64,000 nt of DNA from the NCBI RefSeq assembly GCF_030246945.1, contig NZ_CP126742.1, positions 124,001 through 188,000 of the forward strand. The letters run 5' to 3'. This document shows positions 34,611 to 42,530 of the stretch, piece by piece. The translations under genes were made by a program, and so were the position numbers. The number at the start of each line of letters is the position of its first letter. The stretch's first letter is position 1. Origin of the DNA: Microbacterium sp. zg-Y1090 (GTDB lineage Bacteria > Actinomycetota > Actinomycetes > Actinomycetales > Microbacteriaceae). The notes beneath the pieces are model-generated. The model ran no database searches. It saw only the letters and a list, made by a program, of their open reading frames with translations, and was not told where the DNA came from.

Positions 34611-35093
34611 CCCCGCGGCTCGTTGAGCGAGCGGAGCGCCCCCGGGGTCGTTGAGCGAGCGGAGCGCCCCCGGGGTCGTTGAGCGAGCGGAGCGCCCCCG
34701 GGGTCGTTGAGCGAGCGGAGCGAGACGAAACGTCGTTCCCGGTGTTCTTGCCGCGCTTCGTCTCGGGCCTGCGGCCCTCGCTCACCGACCGGTTGCCGCC
34801 TGCGGCCCTCGCTCAGCGACCGGTCGCGCCCCGGGGTCGTTGAGCGAGCGGAGCGAGACGAAACGTCGTTCCCGGTGTCCTCGCCGCGCTTCGTCTCGGG
34901 CCTGCGGCCCTCGCTCAGCGACCGGTTGCCGCCTGCGGCCTCGCTCAGCGACCGGTTGCCGCCTGCGGCCTCGCTCAGCGACCGGTTGTGCCCCGGGGTC
35001 GTTGAGCGAGCGGAGCGAGACGAAACGTCGTTCCCGGTGTTCTTGCCGCGCTTCGTCTCGGGCCTGCGGCCCTCGCTCACCGACCGGTTACGA
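34611..35093. repeat. Palindromic repeat block, six forward cores and several inverted cores
   Basis: CGTTGAGCGAGCGGAGCG occurs at 34621, 34649, 34677, 34705, 34838 and 35000; the first four are spaced exactly 28 bp. Three copies (34705, 34838, 35000) extend through GAGACGAAACGTCGTTCCC to CGCTTCGTCTCGGGCCTGCGG and CCTCGCTCA(C/G)CGACCGG. The right part is close to the reverse complement of the left, so each long unit can fold into a large imperfect hairpin. Extra TGCCGCCTGCGGCC-TCGCTCAGCGACCGG units separate them. The block fills the 485-bp gap between the UvrA-like gene and mdh and its last unit contains the mdh stop codon. Confidence 0.9.
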
Positions 35094-36110
35094 CCGAGGG
35101 AGGGCGCCGAGCTCCCGCACGGCGTCGCGCTCGGCGGCGAGCTCGGCGACCGACGCGTCCAGGCGGGCGCGGGCGCGGGCGTCGAGATCCAGGCCCTCCA
35201 CCACGCGGTAGCCCGTGCCGTCGCTGGTGACCGGGAACGAGCACACGAGGCCCTCCGGCACGCCGTACTCGCCCCGCGACACCAGGGCTGCCGAGGTCCA
35301 TCCCGCGCGGGTGCCCAGCGCCTCGTCGCGCACGTGCGCGATCACGGCGTTGGCGGCCGATGCCGCGGACGACGAGCCACGGACCTCGATGATCTCCGCC
35401 CCGCGGCGGGCGACCCGCGGGATGAACACCTCGTCGAGCCAGGCCGCCGCGGCATCCGCACCGCCCAGCTTCTCTGCCAGGGCCGCTCTCACGGGAGCAC
35501 CGTCCACGGCGGCGTGGTCGATGTCGGGGAACTGCGTGGCGGAGTGGTTGCCCCAGATCGTGACCCCCTGCAGCTGCGCGGGACCGACCTCGAGGGTGGC
35601 GGCGAGCTGCGCGACGGCGCGGTCGTGATCGAGGCGGGTGAGGGCGCTGAAGCGCTCGCCGGGGATGCCATCGGCCGCCGCGGCGGCGATGAGCGCGTTC
35701 GTGTTGGCGGGGTTGCCGACAGCCAGCACGCGCACGTCTGCGGCGGCGTTGGCGGCGATCGCCGCTCCCTGCGGCGCGAAGATGCCGGCGTTGGCGGCGA
35801 GCAGGTCGCTGCGCTCCATGCCGACCATGCGCGGGCGCGACCCGACGAGCAGCGCCCGGTCGGCGTCTGCGAAGGCGACCGCGGCGTCGTCCGTGACCTC
35901 CACGTCCCGCAGCAGCGGGAACGCGCAGTCCTGCAGCTCGAGCGCGGCGCCCTCCGCTGCGCGCATCCCCTGCGGGATCTCCAGCAGGCGCAGGCGCACG
36001 GGCTGATCGGGGCCGAGTGCGTCGCCCGCGGCGATGCGGAAGAGCAGTGCGTAGCCGATCTGCCCGCCGGCTCCGGTGATGGTCACGGTGACGGGAGCGA
36101 TGGCATCCAT
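35088..36110 (-). CDS. mdh: Malate dehydrogenase
   Basis: A 340-residue NAD-dependent malate dehydrogenase of the cytosolic-type (group 2) branch that interconverts malate and oxaloacetate in the TCA cycle. Seen in order: [20 protein letters not shown] (nucleotide-binding loop), a substrate-loop region [41 protein letters not shown] with the catalytic-pair Asp/Arg region, and [16 protein letters not shown] with the catalytic His. Length is slightly above the usual ~327-330. The ATG at 36110 lies 6 nt after a TAGGCT -10, so translation is likely leaderless. The stop TAA (35090-35088) falls inside the last unit of the palindromic repeat block, so the repeat supplies the final codons' context. 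Confidence 0.95.
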   Translation of the reverse strand: MDAIAPVTVTITGAGGQIGYALLFRIAAGDALGPDQPVRLRLLEIPQGMRAAEGAALELQDCAFPLLRDVEVTDDAAVAFADADRALLVGSRPRMVGMERSDLLAANAGIFAPQGAAIAANAAADVRVLAVGNPANTNALIAAAAADGIPGERFSALTRLDHDRAVAQLAATLEVGPAQLQGVTIWGNHSATQFPDIDHAAVDGAPVRAALAEKLGGADAAAAWLDEVFIPRVARRGAEIIEVRGSSSAASAANAVIAHVRDEALGTRAGWTSAALVSRGEYGVPEGLVCSFPVTSDGTGYRVVEGLDLDARARARLDASVAELAAERDAVRELGALPRS

Positions 36111-36116
36111 CCCCTG

Positions 36117-36122
36117 AGCCTA
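36117..36122 (-). promoter_or_regulatory. -10 of a leaderless promoter for mdh
   Basis: On the reverse strand TAGGCT is followed by CAGGGG and the ATG at 36110. Confidence 0.55.
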
Positions 36123-36199
36123 CGGGCGCCGGACGGGCGCGAGCATACCCGACCGGGCCTTCATCGGTCCGGCGCCCACCCTGGACACCGCTGGGGCAG

Positions 36200-36205
36200 T
36201 ACCTT
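36200..36205 (+). promoter_or_regulatory. -10 of a leaderless promoter for the zinc metallopeptidase gene
   Basis: TACCTT, 6 nt, then GTG at 36212. This spacing decides between GTG 36212 and an in-frame GTG at 36206. Confidence 0.55.
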
Positions 36206-36211
36206 GTGCGG

Positions 36212-37087
36212 GTGACCTTCAACGACAATGCCCGCGTCGGCGGCAACACCGCGAAACGCCGCGGGCGCAATGCCGCCATCGTCGGCGGTGGAACGGTCGG
36301 TGTCGGGGCCATCGTGGTGCTGCTGGTCGGCATGTTCACCGGCGTCGATCTCAGCGGGCTGCTGGGCGGCGGTGGCCAGGGGCAGGGGGCGCCCGCGGCC
36401 GAGTCGAGGATCGAGGGGTGCGACACCGGCGCCGACGCCAACGCCAAGGACGACTGCCGGCTGGCCGCCGCCTCGCTCAACCTCGACCAGTACTGGGAGC
36501 GCGAGCTCGACGGCTACCGGCCGCCGCAGCCGATCATCGTCGACGGATCGACGGAAACCGCGTGCGGCACGGCATCCAACGCAACCGGGCCGTTCTACTG
36601 CCCGCCGGAGGAGACGGTCTACGTCGACCCCACGTTCTTCAGCGTGCTGCGCGAGCAGTACGACACCACGGCCGGCCCACTGGCGCAGCTGTACGTGCTC
36701 GCGCACGAGTACGGCCACCATGTGCAGCAGATCACCGGGGTCTTCGATCGCTACCCGAACAACGGCACCGGCCCTGACAGCAACGGCGTGCGCGCCGAGC
36801 TGCAGGCCGACTGCTTCGCGGGGGCGTGGGTCGCCGATCTGCCCGAGCAGGTCGATGAGGAAGGGGTGCCGTTCATGAAGGAGCCCACGACGACGCAGCT
36901 GCGTGACGCCCTGGACGCCGCCGCCACGGTCGGCGACGACAACATCCAGCAGCAGTCCGGCGGCGGCGTGAACCGCGAGAGCTGGACCCACGGCTCCAGC
37001 GAGCAGCGGCAGCGATGGTTCGACACCGGCTACGAGGGTGGCCCCGCCGCGTGCGACACGTTCTCGGTGTCGGGGGCGGAACTGTGA
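36212..37087 (+). CDS. Neutral zinc metallopeptidase (YpfJ/KPN_02809 family)
   Basis: A 291-residue membrane-anchored protein. A basic N-terminus (FNDNARVGGNTAKRRGR) is followed by one membrane helix (~residues 23-47) and an exported domain with the zinc site HEYGHH at residues 165-170 and the downstream Glu in RAELQADCFAGAW, the pattern of the putative neutral zinc metallopeptidase family (PF04228). Cys pairs in the outer part (GCD-, DDC, ACG, FYC) suggest disulfides. Length is typical (~290). Its stop overlaps the start of the aminopeptidase gene by 4 nt, so the two peptidases form an operon. Substrates are unknown. Confidence 0.93.
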   Translation: MTFNDNARVGGNTAKRRGRNAAIVGGGTVGVGAIVVLLVGMFTGVDLSGLLGGGGQGQGAPAAESRIEGCDTGADANAKDDCRLAAASLNLDQYWERELDGYRPPQPIIVDGSTETACGTASNATGPFYCPPEETVYVDPTFFSVLREQYDTTAGPLAQLYVLAHEYGHHVQQITGVFDRYPNNGTGPDSNGVRAELQADCFAGAWVADLPEQVDEEGVPFMKEPTTTQLRDALDAAATVGDDNIQQQSGGGVNRESWTHGSSEQRQRWFDTGYEGGPAACDTFSVSGAEL

Positions 37088-38124
37088 GCGGCCAGCCGCA
37101 GCTCGACGGTATCCTCTACCCGCCGATCGAGCCGTACGAGACCGGCGAGCTGCTCGTCGGTGAGGGCAACCGCGTGTACTGGGAGCAGTCGGGAAACCCC
37201 GAGGGCAAGCCGGTGGTGTTCCTCCACGGCGGTCCCGGGGGCGGCACCTCGCCCTGGCAGCGGCGTTTCTTCGATCCGGAGGTGTACCGGATCGTGCTGT
37301 TCGATCAGCGCGGCTGCGGGCGCAGCACCCCGCACGCCGGCGACCCCGGCGCCGATCTGCGTCACAACACCACCTGGCATCTCGTGGCCGACGTCGACCT
37401 GCTGCGCCGGAGCCTCGGCATCGCCCAGTGGATGGTCTTCGGCGGGTCGTGGGGGAGCACCCTGGCCCTGGCATACGCGCAGGCGCATCCCGCCGCGGTG
37501 AGCGAGCTCGTGCTGCGGGGGATCTTCACGCTGCGGGCCCACGAGCTGGAGTGGTTCTACGAGGGCGGGGCATCGGCGCTCTTCCCCGACCTCTGGGAGG
37601 AGTTCATCGCCCCGATCCCGGTGCTCGAGCGGACGCAGCTCATCGAGGCCTACCACCGGCGTCTGTCCGACCCCGACCCGGCTGTGCATGTGCCGGCCGC
37701 CGTCGCGTGGACGCGGTGGGAGGCGTCGACGGTGACGCTGCTGCCCGACGAGGCGCTGGTGGCCGACATGACCACCCCCGCCGAGGCGACGGCGTTCGCA
37801 CGCATCGAGAACCACTACTTCGTCAACCGCGGCTGGCTGCGTGAAGGGCAGCTGATCGAGGACGTGGGGCTGATCCGGCACATTCCCGCCGTAATCGTGC
37901 AGGGGCGCTACGACGTGTGCACGCCGATCATGACCGCGTGGGATCTGCACCGGGCGTGGCCGGAGGCCGAGCTCGTGGTGGTTCCGGATGCCGGGCACTC
38001 CGCCGCAGAGCCGGGCATCGCCGCCGCGCTGCGCGCCGCCACCGACCGCTTCGCCGCGCCGGCGGACCCCGCCGATTCCTCTGGGTCCTCCGACCCCACC
38101 GCCCCCGCCGCCCTCACCGAGTGA
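37084..38124 (+). CDS. pip: Prolyl aminopeptidase
   Basis: A 346-residue alpha/beta hydrolase of peptidase family S33 that removes N-terminal proline from peptides. Visible are the oxyanion-hole loop HGGPGGGTSPWQRRFFDP, DQRGCGRSTPH, the nucleophile elbow GGSWGSTLALAYAQ and the C-terminal catalytic His in VPDAGHSAAEPGI; the acidic residue lies in QGRYDVCTP. The cap domain has the family ENHYFVNRGWL segment. Start is GTG 37084, overlapping the metallopeptidase stop by 4 nt. A short Pro/Asp/Ser-rich tail is appended. The gene converges on the thiolase gene with a 22-nt gap. Confidence 0.95.
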   Translation: MSGQPQLDGILYPPIEPYETGELLVGEGNRVYWEQSGNPEGKPVVFLHGGPGGGTSPWQRRFFDPEVYRIVLFDQRGCGRSTPHAGDPGADLRHNTTWHLVADVDLLRRSLGIAQWMVFGGSWGSTLALAYAQAHPAAVSELVLRGIFTLRAHELEWFYEGGASALFPDLWEEFIAPIPVLERTQLIEAYHRRLSDPDPAVHVPAAVAWTRWEASTVTLLPDEALVADMTTPAEATAFARIENHYFVNRGWLREGQLIEDVGLIRHIPAVIVQGRYDVCTPIMTAWDLHRAWPEAELVVVPDAGHSAAEPGIAAALRAATDRFAAPADPADSSGSSDPTAPAALTE

Positions 38125-38146
38125 GGACGCCGGGGGCGAGCGGGGC

Positions 38147-39361
38147 TCACTCGCGCGCGAGGACCATCGCCATGCCCTGGCCGCCGCCGACGCACATCGT
38201 CTCCAGCCCGTAGCGGCCGCCCGTCGCAGAGAGGCCGTTCAGCAGCGTCGCCGTGATGCGCGCGCCGGTCATCCCGAACGGATGACCCACGGCGATCGCC
38301 CCGCCGTGCACGTTCAGCCGATCGGGGTCGATGCCGAGCTCCCGGGCCGAGGGGATCACCTGCGCCGCGAAGGCCTCGTTGATCTCCACGAGGTCCATGT
38401 CGTCGATGCCGAGACCCGCACGCGCGAGCGCCTGCCGTGACGCGTCCACCGGCCCCAGCCCCATGATCTCCGGCGACAGTCCGCTGACCCCGGTCGAGAC
38501 GATCCGTGCCAGCGGCTGCAGTCCGAGCGCGTCCACCACACGCTCGGAGACGATGACGACTGCGGCGGCCCCGTCGTTGAGCGGACAGCAGTTGCCTGCC
38601 GTCACCGTGCCGTCGGGGCGGAACACGGGATCGAGTCCCGCCAAGCCCGCTTCCGTCACCCCCGCCCGCGGTCCGTCGTCCGCGCGCACCACCCGGCCGT
38701 CCGCGAGTGTCACCGGCGTGATCTCCCGGTCCCAGAACCCCGACGCGATCGCGGCTTCGGCCCGCTGCTGCGACCGCGCGGCGAAGGCATCCTGCTCTTC
38801 CCGGGTCACCCCGTGCACCTGTGCCACGTTCTCGGCCGTCTGCCCCATGGCGATGTACGGGTCGGGCATTCCGCCCTCCGCTCGCGGGTCGCCCCACCCG
38901 GGAGCGTCCGCTGTCGACCGTGACGCGGTGCGCTCGCCGGCGGCAGCGAACAGCGGGTTCACCGCCTCCGGGAGGTCCGCGAATCCGTGCGCGTACTGCG
39001 ACACCGACTCCACCCCCGCCGACACGAAAACGTCGCCCTCGCCTGCCTTGATCGCGTGGAACGCCATGCGCGTGGTCTGCAGCGACGACGAGCAGTACCG
39101 GTTCACCGTCGTGCCCGGCACGGCATCCAGTCCGAGCATCACCGCGACGATCCGCGCGATGTTCATGCCCTGCCGCCCCGCCGGCTGCCCGGTGCCGATC
39201 ATCAGGTCGTCGATGCGCGCCGGGTCCAGTCCCGGCACGGCATCCAGCGCCGCCTGCACCATCTGCGCGACCAGATCGTCGGGGCGCACGTCGGCGAGGG
39301 AGCCCTTGCGGGCGCGGCCGATCGGCGAGCGGGCGACCGAGACGATGTATGCCTCGCTCAT
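38147..39361 (-). CDS. Acetyl-CoA C-acyltransferase (thiolase, FadA-type)
   Basis: A 404-residue thiolase. The nucleophilic Cys90 lies in NRYCSSSLQT; the second catalytic region is GGAIAVGHPFGMTGARI with its His; the third is CVGGGQGMAMV near the C-terminus; NEAFAAQVI is also present. It cleaves 3-ketoacyl-CoA to acetyl-CoA and a shortened acyl-CoA, or condenses acetyl-CoA. ATG 39361 overlaps the stop of the upstream acyl-CoA dehydrogenase by 4 nt, so both are one operon under the TetR operator at 40636-40661. It could supply the last step for the neighbouring CoA-thioester pathway, but it is not under the same operator. Confidence 0.94.
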   Translation of the reverse strand: MSEAYIVSVARSPIGRARKGSLADVRPDDLVAQMVQAALDAVPGLDPARIDDLMIGTGQPAGRQGMNIARIVAVMLGLDAVPGTTVNRYCSSSLQTTRMAFHAIKAGEGDVFVSAGVESVSQYAHGFADLPEAVNPLFAAAGERTASRSTADAPGWGDPRAEGGMPDPYIAMGQTAENVAQVHGVTREEQDAFAARSQQRAEAAIASGFWDREITPVTLADGRVVRADDGPRAGVTEAGLAGLDPVFRPDGTVTAGNCCPLNDGAAAVVIVSERVVDALGLQPLARIVSTGVSGLSPEIMGLGPVDASRQALARAGLGIDDMDLVEINEAFAAQVIPSARELGIDPDRLNVHGGAIAVGHPFGMTGARITATLLNGLSATGGRYGLETMCVGGGQGMAMVLARE

Positions 39362-40596
39362 GCGACGAACGCCTGGATGCCGGTGATCTCGCGTCCCACG
39401 ATGAGCGTGTTCATGTCGTGCGTCCCTTCGAAGGTGTAGATCGCCTCGGCGTCGCAGAAGGCGCGCGCCGCGCCGTAGTCGAGCGTGATGCCGTTGCCGC
39501 CCATCACCTCGCGGCAGAGGGCGACGGTCTCGCGCATGCGGGCCGAGACGAAGGCCTTCGCCATCGCCGCCTGGGCGTCGGTCTGCGCGCCTTCGTCCTG
39601 CAGCTGCGACACCCGGGTGCACATCGCCAGGCACGCGGTGATGTTCGACAGCGCGGTGGCGAGCTTCTCCTGCACCAGCTGGAACGAGGCGATCGGCTTG
39701 CCGAACTGCTCGCGCGTGGCGGTGTAGCGCACGGCCGCCTCGTAGGCGCCGATGCCGTTGCCCAGCCCCTGCCAGGCGACCTCGGCGCGCGTCAGCCGCA
39801 GCACGATCGCGACTTCGGTGAACGACTCGATCCGCTGCAGGCGCAGCGCATCGGGGACGACGACGCCCGTCAGGGTGATGTCGGCGTTCTCCACGGCGCG
39901 CAGCGACTGCTTGCGCTCGATCTTGGTGGCCGAGTACCCGGGGGTGGAGGCGGGGACGATGAACCCCTTCATCTCCCCGTCTTCGGTGTCCCGCGCCCAG
40001 ACCACGGTGATGTCGGAGAACCCGGCGCTGCCGATCCAGCGCTTCGCGCCGTCGATCACCCACTCGTCGGTGCCGTCGGGCGCCGTGCGGCGCGTGGCGG
40101 TCGTGCGCAGGCCGCGGGCCGTGTCGGATCCCGACAGCGGCTCGGTGAGGGCGAACGCCCCGACCAGCTCGCCCCGCGCCATCGGCGGCAGCCACCGCTC
40201 CCGCTGCTCGTCGGAGCCGCCGACCCAGATCGCGTTCATCGCCAGGCCGCTGTGCACCCCCAGGAAGGTGGCCGTCGAGGCATCCACCCGGGAGATCTCC
40301 AGTGCGACCCAGCCTCGGTACAGGGCGCTGTTGTCGTACTGGGCGACCTCGGGGATGCCGGCGCCCAGCATGCCCAGCTCGGCGAACCGGGGGAAGAGGT
40401 GCCGCGGGCTCTCCGCCCGCTCCCAGAACTCGTTCGCCCGGGGGGCGACCTCGTCGTGCAGGAACGCGCGGATGCGGCCCAGCTGCGCGCGTTCGGCGTC
40501 GGTCAGCGCGCTCTGCAGGTCGTAGAAGTCGGCGTCGAGCCGCTCGGCGGGTGGCGCGTGGGTCGCGTCGGCGGGTGGGCTGAAGGTGAGCGGCAT
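39358..40596 (-). CDS. Acyl-CoA dehydrogenase, glutaryl-CoA dehydrogenase-like
   Basis: A 412-residue FAD-dependent acyl-CoA dehydrogenase. Marks include FALTEPLSGSDTARGLRTTA (flavin/substrate region), WVIDGAKRWIGSAGFSDITVVWARD, and RVTRAE-like RLTRAEVAWQGLGNGIGAYE, then the C-terminal FEGTHDMNTLIVGREITGIQ with the catalytic Glu. The last motif and the IGSAG strand are typical of glutaryl-CoA dehydrogenase and its relatives, but decarboxylation cannot be confirmed from motifs alone. ATG 40596 has GGAG 7 nt upstream. It is the first gene of the operon with the thiolase and is divergent from the TetR gene. Confidence 0.93.
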   Translation of the reverse strand: MPLTFSPPADATHAPPAERLDADFYDLQSALTDAERAQLGRIRAFLHDEVAPRANEFWERAESPRHLFPRFAELGMLGAGIPEVAQYDNSALYRGWVALEISRVDASTATFLGVHSGLAMNAIWVGGSDEQRERWLPPMARGELVGAFALTEPLSGSDTARGLRTTATRRTAPDGTDEWVIDGAKRWIGSAGFSDITVVWARDTEDGEMKGFIVPASTPGYSATKIERKQSLRAVENADITLTGVVVPDALRLQRIESFTEVAIVLRLTRAEVAWQGLGNGIGAYEAAVRYTATREQFGKPIASFQLVQEKLATALSNITACLAMCTRVSQLQDEGAQTDAQAAMAKAFVSARMRETVALCREVMGGNGITLDYGAARAFCDAEAIYTFEGTHDMNTLIVGREITGIQAFVA

Positions 40597-40635
40597 CGCT
40601 TCTCCGATCGTCGGTGATCCGGTCTGTCGCCTATC

Positions 40636-40661
40636 ATGCAACATTTCTCAGGATGTTGCAT
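40636..40661. promoter_or_regulatory. Perfect TetR-type operator between divergent operons
   Basis: ATGCAACAT (40636-40644), 8 nt, ATGTTGCAT (40653-40661): perfect 9-bp inverted repeats. The site lies 39-94 nt from the two divergent starts and just upstream of the -10 of the TetR gene (40678-40683). It is positioned to control both the dehydrogenase/thiolase operon and the regulator itself. Confidence 0.75.
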
Positions 40662-40677
40662 CTACGTCGTCCGGCGG

Positions 40678-40683
40678 TAGAGT
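40678..40683 (+). promoter_or_regulatory. -10 of a leaderless promoter for the QsdR-type regulator
   Basis: TAGAGT, 6 nt, then ATG at 40690. The operator ends 16 nt upstream, overlapping the -35 region. Confidence 0.6.
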
Positions 40684-40689
40684 TCCGGC

Positions 40690-41328
40690 ATGTCCACCCC
40701 CATGCCGGTCACCGCCGTCATCGCGACGGTGGGGGTGGATGCCGCCCCCTCGTGGCTCTCCGAGCGCCTGGCATCCCACGCCGATGCGCGTCGCGCGTTC
40801 GACCTCGCCCGGGAGCAGTTCATCGCCGGGCAGCGGATCGACATGGGCGCGCTCGCCGCCGCGCTGGGTGTGGATCGCACCTCGCTGTTCCGCTGGGTGG
40901 GCAACCGCGACGCGCTGCTGAGCGAGGTGCTGTGGTCGCTGGCCGTCCCGACGCTGGTTCAGGCCGACCACGCGACGGTCGACCGTGCGGGCGCCGACCG
41001 TCTCGCCGAGCTGCTGACCCGCTTCGTCGCGGACCTCAACCAGGCGCCGTACTTCCGCGAGTTCCTGCGGCGTGAGCCTGCGCGGGCGCTGCGGCTGCTG
41101 ACGACGAAGGAGAGCGAGATCCAGCGGCGCTACGTCGCCACCGCCGAGTGGCTCGTGCGCGCCGAGCTCGGCGACGAGCCGCTGGGGGGCGCGATCGACC
41201 CGCGCAACCTGGCCTACCTGCTGGTGCGGGTCTCCGAGTCGTTCACCTACGCCGACCTCATCGCCGGCGACGAGCCGAGTGCCGCCCGCGCACGCACCGC
41301 ATTCCGCGTGCTGCTGCGCGCCGACTGA
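40690..41328 (+). CDS. TetR/AcrR regulator of the QsdR family
   Basis: A 212-residue regulator. The helix-turn-helix is at ~residues 50-75 (IDMGALAAALGVDRTSLFRWVGNRD), with the SLFRWVG-RD-LL-EVLW pattern characteristic of QsdR-type TetR proteins, in place of the usual YYHF of most TetR. QsdR of Rhodococcus controls a lactone-degradation gene set, although homologues are widespread near acyl-CoA genes. It is transcribed with the thioesterase 14 nt downstream and is divergent from the dehydrogenase/thiolase operon. The perfect palindrome at 40636-40661 is its probable operator, and an acyl-CoA its probable ligand; both are inference. Confidence 0.9.
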   Translation: MSTPMPVTAVIATVGVDAAPSWLSERLASHADARRAFDLAREQFIAGQRIDMGALAAALGVDRTSLFRWVGNRDALLSEVLWSLAVPTLVQADHATVDRAGADRLAELLTRFVADLNQAPYFREFLRREPARALRLLTTKESEIQRRYVATAEWLVRAELGDEPLGGAIDPRNLAYLLVRVSESFTYADLIAGDEPSAARARTAFRVLLRAD

Positions 41329-41342
41329 CCCCTGGAGGACCG

Positions 41343-41756
41343 ATGACGCACTACGGCGTGCGCCGCCCGTTCATGACCCGCTGGCGCGACAACGACCAGT
41401 ACGGGCACCTCAACAACGTCGTGTACTACGAGGCGATGGACACCGCCGTGAACGCCTGGATGATCGCCGAGGCGGCACTGGACCCGGCGGCATCCCCCGC
41501 GATCGCCCTGGTCGTGTCGTCGTCCTGCGACTTCCGCGCCTCGGCGTCGTTCCCCGAGCCGCTCGACGTGGGCATCGGGGTCGACCGGCTGGGAACCACC
41601 AGCATCACGTGGGCGCTCGCGATCCTGCGGGAGGGCGCGGACGAGCCGATCGCGGTTGGCCGGTTCGTGCACGTGTTCGTGGATGCCGGCACCCGCCGGC
41701 CCGTGCCGGTGCCCGACGCCGTGCGCGCCGCCGTGGAGGCGCAGCTGCTGCGGTAG
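41343..41756 (+). CDS. Hot-dog fold acyl-CoA thioesterase
   Basis: A 137-residue single hot-dog domain of the 4-hydroxybenzoyl-CoA thioesterase / FcbC-YbgC type. The active-site pattern TRWRDNDQYGHLNNVVYYEA contains the Asp of the DxxGHxNN motif. Later SSSCDFRASASFPEPL and TSITWALAIL match the beta-strands of the fold. It should hydrolyse an acyl-CoA or aryl-CoA to free acid and CoA. ATG 41343 follows GGAGG by 4 nt. It forms an operon with the QsdR regulator and may protect against acyl-CoA overload of the divergent pathway. The 41-bp repeat array begins right after it. Confidence 0.92.
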   Translation: MTHYGVRRPFMTRWRDNDQYGHLNNVVYYEAMDTAVNAWMIAEAALDPAASPAIALVVSSSCDFRASASFPEPLDVGIGVDRLGTTSITWALAILREGADEPIAVGRFVHVFVDAGTRRPVPVPDAVRAAVEAQLLR

Positions 41757-41789
41757 CGGTGGTTCCCCCCTCTCCCCTCCCCGGGGTCG

Positions 41790-42435
41790 GGGACTTTCCC
41801 GCGCCCCGAACCGCGGCCCCGCGGGGTTGGGGAGCCGATACGCGCCCCGAACCGGGTGGGGCGCGGGTTTGGGAGCCGGTACGCGACCCGAACCGCGGCC
41901 CCGCGGCATGTGGGAGCCGATACGCGACCCGAACCGCGGCCCCGCGGCGTGTGGGTGGCGATACGCGACCCGAACCGTGTCCCACCGTGCTCGGGAACCG
42001 ATACGCGCGCCGACCGGGCCCACGCCGGGTTTGGGAACCGATTCGCGCCCCGAACGGTGTCCCGCCGTGCTTCGGGGGCCGATACGCGACCCGAACCGGG
42101 CCGACGCGGGGTTGGGGACCGATACGCGACCCGAACCGGGCCGACGCGGGGTTCGGGGACCGATATCCGACCCAAGCCGGACAGGGGTGGGGTGGGGCCG
42201 GGATCGGTGGTCTGGGGACCGACACGCGACCCGCGCCGTGACCGCGCCGGGGTTGGGAACCGATACGCGACCCGAACGGGGGTCTGGCCGGGGTTGGGGA
42301 CCGATACGCGACCCAAACCGGGCCCACGCGGGGTTCGGGGACCGATACGCGACCCAAACCGGGGTTCGGCGGGGTTCGGGGGCCGATACGCGACCCGAAC
42401 GGGGCGGGGCGTCGGGGCCGGGGGTCCCGGGCGGC
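41790..42435. repeat. Array of ~15 degenerate 41-bp tandem repeats (locus 1)
   Basis: The unit reads approximately GGACCGATACGCGACCCGAAC followed by CGGGCC-ACGCGGGGTT-GG. About 15 copies lie head to tail with a period of 40-42 bp; one unit near 42165 is stretched to ~60 bp and the first, at ~41791, is degenerate. The conserved core is GATACGCG(A/C)CCCGAACC. It fills most of the 774-bp gap between the thioesterase and the phosphotransferase. The same unit occurs in reverse orientation at 55062-55218. Open frames through it are repeat artefacts. Confidence 0.92.
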
Positions 42436-42470
42436 GGGCGGCGGGTCGCCAGCGCGGCGGGGTTTGGTCA

Positions 42471-42490
42471 CAAACCGACCAGGCGGTATG
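42471..42490. promoter_or_regulatory. 20-bp TetR-type operator, site 1
   Basis: CAAACCGACCAGGCGGTATG differs at two positions from the palindrome at 54976-54995 (read in reverse). It overlaps the -10 TATGCT (42487-42492) of the phosphotransferase operon, so a bound repressor would block transcription. Confidence 0.75.
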
Positions 42491-42492
42491 CT
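42487..42492 (+). promoter_or_regulatory. -10 of the phosphotransferase/dehydrogenase/ligase operon
   Basis: TATGCT within the operator; predicted start near 42499 and a ~32-nt leader with GGGGAGGGG before ATG 42531. Confidence 0.55.
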
Positions 42493-42530
42493 CGCAGGGC
42501 GGCGCGACGCGGCGCGGGGAGGGGTCGACG

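Noticed and set aside
41790..42435. CRISPR array
   Set aside because: Units are contiguous and degenerate along their whole length, with no unique spacers of constant length and no cas genes.
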